Below, piece after piece: positions 24,424 through 30,742 of a DNA stretch of 32,502 bases. The position numbers and the translations under genes are program-made. Numbering within the stretch: the stretch's first letter is position 1; each line of letters begins with the position of its first letter. Source of the DNA: an uncultured Saprospiraceae bacterium (lineage in GTDB: Bacteria > Bacteroidota > Bacteroidia > Chitinophagales > Saprospiraceae); contig CALJVI010000313.1 of assembly GCA_937974575.1 (NCBI GenBank), positions 1-32,502 of the forward strand, given 5' to 3'. Below the pieces are notes generated by a model. It was not told the origin of the DNA and made no database searches. It saw only the letters and a list, made by a program, of their open reading frames with translations.

Positions 24424-25473
24424 ATGAAAGCGAATATATCCCTCTACCTATCTCTATTTTCAGTATTGTTGATCTGGTCCTGTAAGCCAGATGACGGAAT
24501 GAACGTCAACCCTGACAATACCGATCCAAGTAACTTTGAAATTAAAATTCAAAACGAATTTGTTTCTGCACCTTCCAAGGTGTCGGTTTTTTATCGAGTA
24601 CTTGATGGCTTAGGAGCTCCTGTATCTGGACTTACTGAAGCGGATTTTAATATCTTAGAAAAAGGTAGGAATGATGCAGATTTCAAATTGATCTCTACAG
24701 ACGAAGCGGATAGAGTCATTTCAGACAATAAAGATATCTTTCGTTATAATGTCGTTCTGCTCTTAGATTTGAGTGGGTCTGTGATCAATAATGATTTGGA
24801 TGCACTAAAAATTTCTGCAGAACAATTTGTTACCAACCTTTTGAGTACAAAAAACAATTCTACCAAGATTGGTATTTTCTGGTTTGATGGTGTAGATATT
24901 CTGCACGAGCTGGTTAGTTTTACAGACAATCTCGAACAATTGACTAATGGAATCAATGGCATGAATGAGAATATGTCTAATGACAAATCAACAGATTTGT
25001 TTGGTGCCATTCTTAAAGGAACAGAGAAAGCAAAGAATGCAGTTGCGGATAATATTGCTAGTGGTTTTCAGTCCGCTGCTTCTGTGATTACCTTTACAGA
25101 TGGGACGGATCAAGCAGCACGTTACTTGCGTAAAGATGCATTCCAGGCAGTAGAGGATGCATCGGAGACTTTGGACTATTATACCATCGGTCTTGGTAAT
25201 GAAATAGACGATGAAGTTCTTTCCGCTTTAGGACCAAATAGCGCCTTGTCAACCGATGACCCAGATGACCTCTCCAATAAATTTAGAGAAATCGCCGATT
25301 ATATCTTTGACGAAGCCAATAGCTTCTACCTTTTTGAATATTGTACTCCAAAGCGAGATGGTTCTGGAATCAATGGGCTACGCCTTGAAGTAAATACACT
25401 AGAAGGTTCAGCATCTATCACCACCACCTTTGACGCTACAGGATTTGAAAGTGGTAGCTGTGAACTCAGATAG
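24424..25473 (+). CDS. VWA-domain lipoprotein
   Basis: A 349-residue lipoprotein with Cys20 in LIWSC and an acidic linker after it. Residues ~35-75 form a short Ig-like strand block ('SKVSVFYRVLDGLGAPVSGLTEADFNI'). The von Willebrand A domain starts at ~110 with 'VVLLLDLSGSV', giving the MIDAS metal site D115-L116-S117-G118-S119. Further MIDAS residues are expected at the Thr in 'NDKSTDLFGAI' and the Asp in 'VITFTDGTDQA'. All five MIDAS positions seem present, so metal-dependent ligand binding is likely. A Cys pair near the C-terminus (YCTPKRDG, SGSCELR) may form a disulfide. It ends by overlapping the convergent MpaB-like gene by 8 bases. Confidence 0.9.
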   Translation: MKANISLYLSLFSVLLIWSCKPDDGMNVNPDNTDPSNFEIKIQNEFVSAPSKVSVFYRVLDGLGAPVSGLTEADFNILEKGRNDADFKLISTDEADRVISDNKDIFRYNVVLLLDLSGSVINNDLDALKISAEQFVTNLLSTKNNSTKIGIFWFDGVDILHELVSFTDNLEQLTNGINGMNENMSNDKSTDLFGAILKGTEKAKNAVADNIASGFQSAASVITFTDGTDQAARYLRKDAFQAVEDASETLDYYTIGLGNEIDDEVLSALGPNSALSTDDPDDLSNKFREIADYIFDEANSFYLFEYCTPKRDGSGINGLRLEVNTLEGSASITTTFDATGFESGSCELR

Positions 25474-26479
25474 TCAAATTTGGCAAACTTACCGCTTTAA
25501 ATATCTTGAAACTACTCAGATAGTTGAAAAACTGAGTACTCACCTTTGGACGTATTCCTTTTGATCTTGCTATCCTATAATGCGCTTGATAATAAGGTGG
25601 GGTATATCCAAATGGCGGAGGTGTCAAAAAAGTGAAAAGAGCTGCCAGCTTTATCAATGCAGAAAAGATCAATCTCATCAGTGTAGTATATCTTAAGTCA
25701 AAAGAGGTTCTTAGTTGAAAAGGCAGCAGACCTGCAGCAAATAACTTTGCTAAGTATGCAGGTACATATGGAGGATCAAAGATGACCTTCGCCAAGTCAC
25801 GGGTTGTTTTGTCTACACGCAGATAATCGCCAGCAAGCATATCCTTGTAGTATATTTTGAAGGCAGCATAATCTTCTGGATAGACATCCTGAGCTATACC
25901 CATTACCAATGCAGTTCGTTTTGATTCTTGATAGAATTGTTCCTTTTCTTCTTTACTTAATCGTCTATTTACCAATTCAAATACTTGTATTGAAGTATGC
26001 AAGAGCGTTGCTTGAACCCAGCAAAGGTGATGGTGGTCGTTGGCGCAATATTCTTGCTCTAGTTTTTTCCCATTCACGTTTACGACGATCGTTCCACGAA
26101 TAAAATTATGGATTTGATGTAGTTTTCTTCCTGAGGCCAATGCTGTTTTTTGATCTCCAAAATATATTTTAATCATGCTCGTAAATGTCCGCTCTGCTCG
26201 CCCAAGATAGTCCTTACTAAACTGGCTAAACCTCGCTACACCATCTGCTACTGCAGGATGTGCTATTTGAGATAGGAGTGCGCTATAGGCTCCGAGTATT
26301 ACTGCAGGGCAGCGGTATATTTTCCAATGCATACTTCCAGGTCCAAAGAGCCCTTCTACACTATTACCAGCTGGAAAGTAGTGATGGATATGCTGCTTAT
26401 ATACCGCTGTTCTTTTTTGAGCATCAAGGACTACTTCCTCTTTTTTAAACTTAAAATTTGAAAATGGACACTTATTCAT
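25466..26479 (-). CDS. MpaB/Lcp-type (DUF2236) heme oxygenase-like protein
   Basis: A 337-residue protein of the oxygenase MpaB (DUF2236) family, which includes latex-clearing and related heme-b enzymes. Family blocks visible: 'LFGPGSMHWKIYRCPAVILGAYSALLSQIAHPAVADGVARFS' near the N-terminus with a conserved His in QIAHP, then 'GRAERTFTSM', 'LHQIHNFIRG', and 'NDHHHLCWVQATLLHTSIQVF' with the His-rich segment expected at the heme pocket, and 'YYKDMLAGDYLRV'. Hydrophobic stretches near 270-300 suggest membrane association. It lies 37 bases downstream of the Coq4-like gene on the same strand, likely one transcript. The substrate is unknown; a lipid or quinone ring is a guess from the neighbour. 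Confidence 0.88.
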   Translation of the reverse strand: MNKCPFSNFKFKKEEVVLDAQKRTAVYKQHIHHYFPAGNSVEGLFGPGSMHWKIYRCPAVILGAYSALLSQIAHPAVADGVARFSQFSKDYLGRAERTFTSMIKIYFGDQKTALASGRKLHQIHNFIRGTIVVNVNGKKLEQEYCANDHHHLCWVQATLLHTSIQVFELVNRRLSKEEKEQFYQESKRTALVMGIAQDVYPEDYAAFKIYYKDMLAGDYLRVDKTTRDLAKVIFDPPYVPAYLAKLFAAGLLPFQLRTSFDLRYTTLMRLIFSALIKLAALFTFLTPPPFGYTPPYYQAHYRIARSKGIRPKVSTQFFNYLSSFKIFKAVSLPNLTI

Positions 26480-26516
26480 GAGGTAGAATTTTTCACTTTA
26501 AATAATAGAAATGGAA

Positions 26517-27053
26517 TTATAAATAGATTGCGCGTTTATGAATATTCTTTTTGAGAATCATTTCTTGCAGCGTATCTACTCGCTCATGGAGCAAGTGTCG
26601 AAAGTCCCACTTTGAAAAATCGACTGCTTCTCTTCCCAGCTGATAATCTTTATAAAAGACGGACATAAACTCAGGTAAGAAGACAGCACCAAATATCAAA
26701 GTGAGTAGAGTAGGTGCGGAAACTTTGCCTGCTCCAAACATGAAGCTGTACATACGTGTCTCCTCTATGATCGTAGTCCGATAACCCAGTATGACATGCG
26801 TAATGTCATGCTCTTCGTAGTTCGCACTTATAGTAAAGCCTTGCCCTTCGTAAAATTCAAACCATTTTCTACCTAGACTTTCTTCTGGGTGAGCAGCCAA
26901 TTGTTCCATGGTGATGTTCCACTTACTGACAGCCGGTTTGCATAATTTCTTATAAAGAGGCACTGTGATGGTAGTCAAGAAATAGCATAAGTATTCTCTC
27001 CACTCAATTGTTTTTTGATACAGAGTATTTGGTTTGACTAGGCTATAGTTCAA
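26517..27053 (-). CDS. Coq4-like protein
   Basis: A 178-residue, mostly helical protein. It contains H82-D83-x2-H86-x11-E98, which is exactly the HDx2Hx11E metal motif of Coq4, and the surrounding 'EEHDITHVILGY' and 'EETRMYSFMFG' also fit. Coq4 acts in ubiquinone synthesis in mitochondria and some bacteria, on the ring C1 position. Bacteroidota normally make menaquinone, so the role here is uncertain. The start is a TTG at 27051-27053: upstream in-frame codons reach TAA at 27087-27089 without an ATG, and the first in-frame ATG (Met49) would delete a third of the conserved N-terminal region. It is first in a likely two-gene unit with the MpaB-like protein, with a palindromic site 140 bases upstream. 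Confidence 0.82.
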   Translation of the reverse strand: MNYSLVKPNTLYQKTIEWREYLCYFLTTITVPLYKKLCKPAVSKWNITMEQLAAHPEESLGRKWFEFYEGQGFTISANYEEHDITHVILGYRTTIIEETRMYSFMFGAGKVSAPTLLTLIFGAVFLPEFMSVFYKDYQLGREAVDFSKWDFRHLLHERVDTLQEMILKKNIHKRAIYL

Positions 27054-27192
27054 CCAATTATTTTTGGCGCTTTTAAAGGATAGTGTTTAATATTCATGTT
27101 ATTGGATTTTATGTTTCTTAGATCTTGCTATCTTCTCTAACTTAAAGTGCAAAGCAATAAGCAAATGAGCCAAGATTGAATTATTTAAAAGT

Positions 27193-27209
27193 ACTTTGAA
27201 AATCAAAGT
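27193..27209. promoter_or_regulatory. Palindromic operator-like site, copy A
   Basis: ACTTTGA-AAA-TCAAAGT is a perfect inverted repeat. The block TTAAAAGTACTTTGAA that contains it recurs at 28261-28276. It lies 140 bases upstream of the Coq4-like start and downstream of the winged-helix gene. Confidence 0.65.
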
Positions 27210-27218
27210 GAATGGACA

Positions 27219-27256
27219 AAAAAAATATACATTCAAGACCTGTTTTTAGCAAACAG
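27219..27256 (-). terminator. Possible weak terminator of the winged-helix operon
   Basis: On the minus strand CTGTTT-GCTAA-AAACAG (27256-27240) forms a 6-bp stem; a run of eight Ts follows about 14 bases later. The spacing is too long for a good intrinsic terminator. Confidence 0.3.
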
Positions 27257-27293
27257 CAGAGATGTAGTATTATTTCATTAAGTGTGGTCATTT

Positions 27294-27593
27294 TCAATGT
27301 TGTATATTAAGCAGCGCTTCCAATCCATCAAGATGATCTTTAAACGCTTTCTTACCTTCTACAGTAGCGGAGTAGGAGGTGAGAGGTTTCCTACCTACAA
27401 ATTCTTTTTTCACTTGGATGAACTTATTCTCTTCCAATGATTTTATATGACTAGCAAGACGACCATCAGTTAAGTCCAACATCTCCTTGAGTGTCTTGAA
27501 GTCTACCCACTCATTGACCATCAACATGGACATGATACCGAGTCGGACTTTATTATCGAATGCTTTGTTAAGCTTGCTAATTATTTTTTTCAT
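27294..27593 (-). CDS. Winged-helix transcriptional regulator
   Basis: A 99-residue DNA-binding protein of the small MarR/ArsR-like winged-helix type common in Bacteroidota. Helix 1 'FDNKVRLGIMSMLMVNEW' leads to the helix-turn-helix 'FKTLKEMLDLTDGRLASHIKSLEE' and the wing 'IQVKKEFVGRKPLTSYSATVEGKKAF', ending in a dimer helix. No metal-binding or ligand domain is present. The frame is open for 27 more codons upstream, but those overlap the preceding gene and have no family character. The ATG at 27591-27593 gives the normal protein and leaves an 8-base gap to the upstream gene's stop. It likely controls its own operon through the palindrome at 28269-28285 and possibly the Coq4-like unit through the matching site at 27193-27209. 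Confidence 0.93.
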   Translation of the reverse strand: MKKIISKLNKAFDNKVRLGIMSMLMVNEWVDFKTLKEMLDLTDGRLASHIKSLEENKFIQVKKEFVGRKPLTSYSATVEGKKAFKDHLDGLEALLNIQH

Positions 27594-27601
27594 TTTCGGC
27601 C

Positions 27602-28252
27602 TTAGCTGCTTTCGTATTTTTTGTACATAGTGGCACCATAAGCTATGTGTAGTGCACCGAATCCAAGTGCCCATAATTCAATACCAAACTGCGGAATGAA
27701 TAAACCAATGCAGCCCAATATTAAAGTACAAATACCTAAATACAAAATGTCATTTACAGTATACTTACTAGCATTGATACATGCCAATCCATAAAATATT
27801 AAAGAGCTAGGAAGTAGTAGATCAAGATCTCCCCTTTGTATCAAGGCCAAACAAAATATCCCGCCAGCTGCTAGTGGAAGCACCCCATTGACTAATAATC
27901 TTTTTGAAGGAGCACCCCATATCTTTTGCCCTTTTTTGTCAGCTGTCCTCCGGGTGAAAAATATCCCTATCAAGGCAGCCAATCCAAATACGACCAATGC
28001 GTTGCTGATCAAAAATGATATTATACCCATTCCCCAATTAGAATAATTCTCAGCACCTATTTTGTCAAGATGCAAACCCTCAAAAGGCCTCGATCCTAAA
28101 TAGGAATAGGTCACAATGACCCCTAATGTCGCAATTAGTCCAGCCGCAATTCCTGACAAACCACTCAGGGAAATGAACCTACTGGACTTTTCCATCATCG
28201 CCCGGATCTCTGATAATTGCTCTAATTGTTCTATTCTTTTATCCATCACCAT
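27602..28252 (-). CDS. Membrane protein paired with winged-helix regulator
   Basis: A 216-residue protein with an N-terminal cytoplasmic helix ('KRIEQLEQLSEIRAMMEKSSRF', possibly coiled-coil) and about six membrane helices (near 30-50, 76-97, 120-140, 146-160, 168-185 and 190-207). No catalytic motif is visible and I cannot give a function. Such membrane proteins occur next to this kind of winged-helix regulator in Bacteroidota, where they may act as signal input or as a regulated effector; this is family knowledge in general terms. The start is ATG at 28250-28252; ATG two codons later is equally possible. The palindrome at 28269-28285 is 16 bases upstream, a position expected for an autoregulatory operator. 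Confidence 0.78.
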   Translation of the reverse strand: MVMDKRIEQLEQLSEIRAMMEKSSRFISLSGLSGIAAGLIATLGVIVTYSYLGSRPFEGLHLDKIGAENYSNWGMGIISFLISNALVVFGLAALIGIFFTRRTADKKGQKIWGAPSKRLLVNGVLPLAAGGIFCLALIQRGDLDLLLPSSLIFYGLACINASKYTVNDILYLGICTLILGCIGLFIPQFGIELWALGFGALHIAYGATMYKKYESS

Positions 28253-28268
28253 ATCTTGAATTAAAAGT

Positions 28269-28285
28269 ACTTTGAATTACAAAGT
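28269..28285. promoter_or_regulatory. Palindromic operator-like site, copy B
   Basis: ACTTTG-AATTA-CAAAGT has 6-bp perfect arms and the same total length (17) and spacing as the site at 27193-27209. It lies 16 bases upstream of the start of the membrane-protein/winged-helix operon. Confidence 0.7.
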
Positions 28286-28395
28286 TAATCATTTATTTTC
28301 AAAACGCAAATAGGAGACCCTTTATTATTTCAAGGTGAAATAATCTAAAATAATATACAAACTAAGAGTTGAAATATATCGTAAGCAGCATCTAC

Positions 28396-28932
28396 TTACT
28401 TTTCTCGAATCCTTTTATACATTTTTGCGAGAAAGAAGATAGCAACACCAAAGGCGAGAATATAGGGAAGTGTACCCACAAACTCTTCCATACTCCTCAA
28501 GCTGGCTAAAAGTACAATGGCCAATAAAAGTAGAGAAGGTACCTCATTGAAAAGTCGAAAGCCAAATGCAGACATCACTTCCTCATTGCGTTCTAATTTT
28601 CCAATGATCACTTTACAATAGATATGATAGCCAGTAAGGATGGCTAACAAAACCAGCTTTACATGCAGCCATGTATTCGCTACAAACCAATCCATACCAT
28701 AGAGGCAGATCATGGCTATACCACAAGACCAAGTAAGCACTGCCGCAAAATTGCAAATGATTTTATAAACTCGTTTCTGCATCAAAAGAAACTGAGCCTG
28801 CAATATTCCTTTTTCAGGTTCAGGTTTTGCCCCAGACTCGACATGATAAACAAACATCCTTACCAGATAAAACAAGCCCGAGAACCAGGCTACGAAACCA
28901 AAAATATGTAATGCCTTTAGATAGAGTATCAT
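28396..28932 (-). CDS. hemJ: Protoporphyrinogen IX oxidase HemJ
   Basis: A 178-residue, four-to-five-helix membrane protein of the HemJ (CopD-like) family, which oxidises protoporphyrinogen IX to protoporphyrin IX in heme synthesis. The N-terminus 'YLKALHIFGFVAWFSGLFYLVR' carries the conserved His9 and is near-diagnostic. 'YHVE' follows, then 'LMQKRVYKII', 'TWLHVKL' with the conserved Lys92, and 'RLFNEVPSLLLLAIVLLA' with F-N-E-(V/I)-P. The frame extends 8 codons further to a TTG at 28954-28956, but the ATG at 28930-28932 gives the family's normal MxxYLKALH start and is preferred. It is divergent from the MATE gene, with ~290 bases between, and is not linked to other heme genes here. Confidence 0.94.
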   Translation of the reverse strand: MILYLKALHIFGFVAWFSGLFYLVRMFVYHVESGAKPEPEKGILQAQFLLMQKRVYKIICNFAAVLTWSCGIAMICLYGMDWFVANTWLHVKLVLLAILTGYHIYCKVIIGKLERNEEVMSAFGFRLFNEVPSLLLLAIVLLASLRSMEEFVGTLPYILAFGVAIFFLAKMYKRIREK

Positions 28933-29082
28933 TTTCAGTCGATTGAGATATAGCAAACATAGGGCATTCTAGTAGGACTGTCTCCATATCTTAGCTACTA
29001 AATATATGTACATCTCTTCTTTTTACCTGCTGTTGACCAAGCTGGGATCATCTTTGTTTGCCCAAGAATCTTAAAGCCTTAG

Positions 29083-29122
29083 TTTAGAATTAGTTCATAA
29101 CTCTCTGACAACTAACTCTAAA
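29083..29122. promoter_or_regulatory. 13-base inverted repeat in hemJ/MATE intergenic region
   Basis: TTTAGAATTAGTT (29083-29095) and AACTAACTCTAAA (29110-29122) pair at 12 of 13 positions around a 14-base spacer. There is no T-run; an operator or leader hairpin for the MATE gene 103 bases downstream is possible. Confidence 0.45.
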
Positions 29123-29131
29123 TGATATATT

Positions 29132-29144
29132 TTAGAATTTCTAA
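29132..29144. promoter_or_regulatory. Short palindrome upstream of MATE gene
   Basis: TTAGAA-T-TTCTAA, 10 bases after the larger inverted repeat and sharing its TTTAGAA half-site; it could be a second half-site pair for the same protein. Confidence 0.35.
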
Positions 29145-29224
29145 TAAATGTTTGACCCATATCTCTATTTATTCGTCTAAAAGCTTTGGATAAGACTGTT
29201 TAAATCCGTTGTTTTGAAGCCAGC

Positions 29225-30565
29225 ATGAAGCTAAGTACCACATACAAAGATATATTTTCTCTTTCAGGACCGATCATGTTAGGCAGTGCAGTACAGCAAA
29301 TCATTGTCCTAACAGATGGTGTATTTCTGTACCACAAAAGTGAAGCAGATTTTGGAGCCATTGGTTTTGTAAGTGTCTTTTATTTAATGATTGCTGCCAT
29401 AGGCTACAATTTTTCTAAAGGTGGTCAAATCATGATTGCCAGACGTGCAGGTGAGAATAATCCTACAAAAGTAGGAGAGGTGTTTCAAGCCATGCTCTTC
29501 TTTGAATTTTTCTTAGCCATCATTCTGTTTCTGATTATGCAATACGGGGGATACTATATCTTCTCTATTTTTGCCAATTCAGACGTGATCTTCTATAAGA
29601 GTCTGGAGTACCTAGAGTTTAGATCTTATGGAGTCTTCTTTAGTTATGTAGGTTTGAGCTTTATAGCATTATACACAGGCATCGCTAGGACTAAATTCAT
29701 CCTGATAGATTCCCTCTTTTTAGCGCTTTCAAATGTATTTCTCAATTATGGATTCATATTTGGAAACTTTGGCTTACCTGAGTTGGGGATACAGGGAGCA
29801 GGTATTGCAAGTACCATCTCTGAGGGTTTTGCTTTTATGCTGTTTCTGATCTATATCATGTTTGATAAAAAGATTAGAAAATTCAAGTTGTTTTCCATTC
29901 CTAAGATTATTGACTTTGATGCGATCCGCACACAGATAAAGATATCATCTCCAGTAGTAGTGCAAGCAGTAGTGGGCTTCGGTTCTTGGTTTGCTTTTTT
30001 TGGGATTATTGAGAATTTGGGCGAGCGACCATTAGCCATTACCAATCTGGTGAGGATGGTGTATCTCACCTTATCTATACCTACCTGGGGCTTTGCTTCA
30101 GGTGCCAACACTATGATCAGCAACTACATAGCCCTAGGTAAAAAAGAACAAGTAGTTCCTTTACTGTGGAAAATCAGTAAGATATGTTTGACTTGGACTT
30201 GTATTATGTTGCTGCCTGTGCTCTTGTTTCCTAAAATGATTTTGTACCCCTTATTCGGTAAGCAAGACATGTCTTTGATTATAGAGGCGCAGCCCATATT
30301 CTATGTCATGGGTGTTATATTGATTCTTTTTTCAGTCTCCGCAGTATTCTTTAATGGATTGGCGGCTACAGGTGCTACTGCATTTGGATTGATCATACAG
30401 ACCATATCGGTTGTGCTCTATCTGATATATGTATACTTCGTGATAGAAGTGCTTCAAGGAGGCTTGGGATGGGCATGGGCTTCTGAAATATTTTACTGGC
30501 TCATCATCTTTGTAGTCTCCTATTGGTTTTTGAAAACCAAGCGGTGGCATGATCTCAAGGTTTAG
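29225..30565 (+). CDS. MATE-family efflux transporter
   Basis: A 446-residue, 12-helix transporter of the MATE type, which exports drugs or metabolites against Na+ or H+. The N-terminal half has 'SLSGPIMLGSAVQQIIVLTDGVFLYH' (family start with Asp), 'FSKGGQIMIARRAGENN' and 'LGIQGAGIASTISE'. The second half has 'NLVRMVYLTLSIPTWGFASGANTMISNYIALGKKEQV' as the matching repeat. 'ADFGAIGFVSVFYLM' fits the family's 'vaAvG' segment. The substrate is not known. The ATG at 29225 gives the expected short N-terminus. The gap after it holds a hairpin and T-rich stretch that may end the transcript. Confidence 0.92.
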   Translation: MKLSTTYKDIFSLSGPIMLGSAVQQIIVLTDGVFLYHKSEADFGAIGFVSVFYLMIAAIGYNFSKGGQIMIARRAGENNPTKVGEVFQAMLFFEFFLAIILFLIMQYGGYYIFSIFANSDVIFYKSLEYLEFRSYGVFFSYVGLSFIALYTGIARTKFILIDSLFLALSNVFLNYGFIFGNFGLPELGIQGAGIASTISEGFAFMLFLIYIMFDKKIRKFKLFSIPKIIDFDAIRTQIKISSPVVVQAVVGFGSWFAFFGIIENLGERPLAITNLVRMVYLTLSIPTWGFASGANTMISNYIALGKKEQVVPLLWKISKICLTWTCIMLLPVLLFPKMILYPLFGKQDMSLIIEAQPIFYVMGVILILFSVSAVFFNGLAATGATAFGLIIQTISVVLYLIYVYFVIEVLQGGLGWAWASEIFYWLIIFVVSYWFLKTKRWHDLKV

Positions 30566-30612
30566 TTATTTCAACTATTTGTTATATGTTATCCGATGCA
30601 TTCTGCATTCCG

Positions 30613-30651
30613 AAATAAACAGCCTGAATGCATACCCTATTCAGGTTATTT
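30613..30651 (+). terminator. Probable intrinsic terminator after MATE gene
   Basis: CCTGAAT (30623-30629) / ATTCAGG (30639-30645) with a 9-base loop, followed by TTATTTTT; the flanking AAATAA (30614-30619) can also pair with TTATTT. It lies 57 bases after the MATE stop codon. Confidence 0.7.
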
Positions 30652-30700
30652 TTGGCAATAAGAATTCACATTTTTTGACTTAAGGAGCCAATGAAGGTAT

Positions 30701-30729
30701 ATTAGAGCCTTGCGCAATTGCGCTCTAAT
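30701..30729 (+). promoter_or_regulatory. Hairpin overlapping the first ATG of the protease gene
   Basis: ATTAGAGC (30701-30708) pairs with GCTCTAAT (30722-30729); inside lies a further palindrome GCGCAATTGCGC (30712-30723) that competes with it. The right arm covers the AT of the ATG at 30728-30730, leaving the ATG at 30743 free. Confidence 0.5.
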
Positions 30730-30742
30730 GATGAATCTTCCC

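Noticed and set aside
27594-27674. 27-codon N-terminal extension of the winged-helix gene
   Set aside because: It lies inside the upstream gene and has no family similarity; the ATG at 27593 gives the standard-length protein.
28933-28956. Longer hemJ start at TTG 28956
   Set aside because: The HemJ family starts right before YLKALH; the ATG at 28932 fits.
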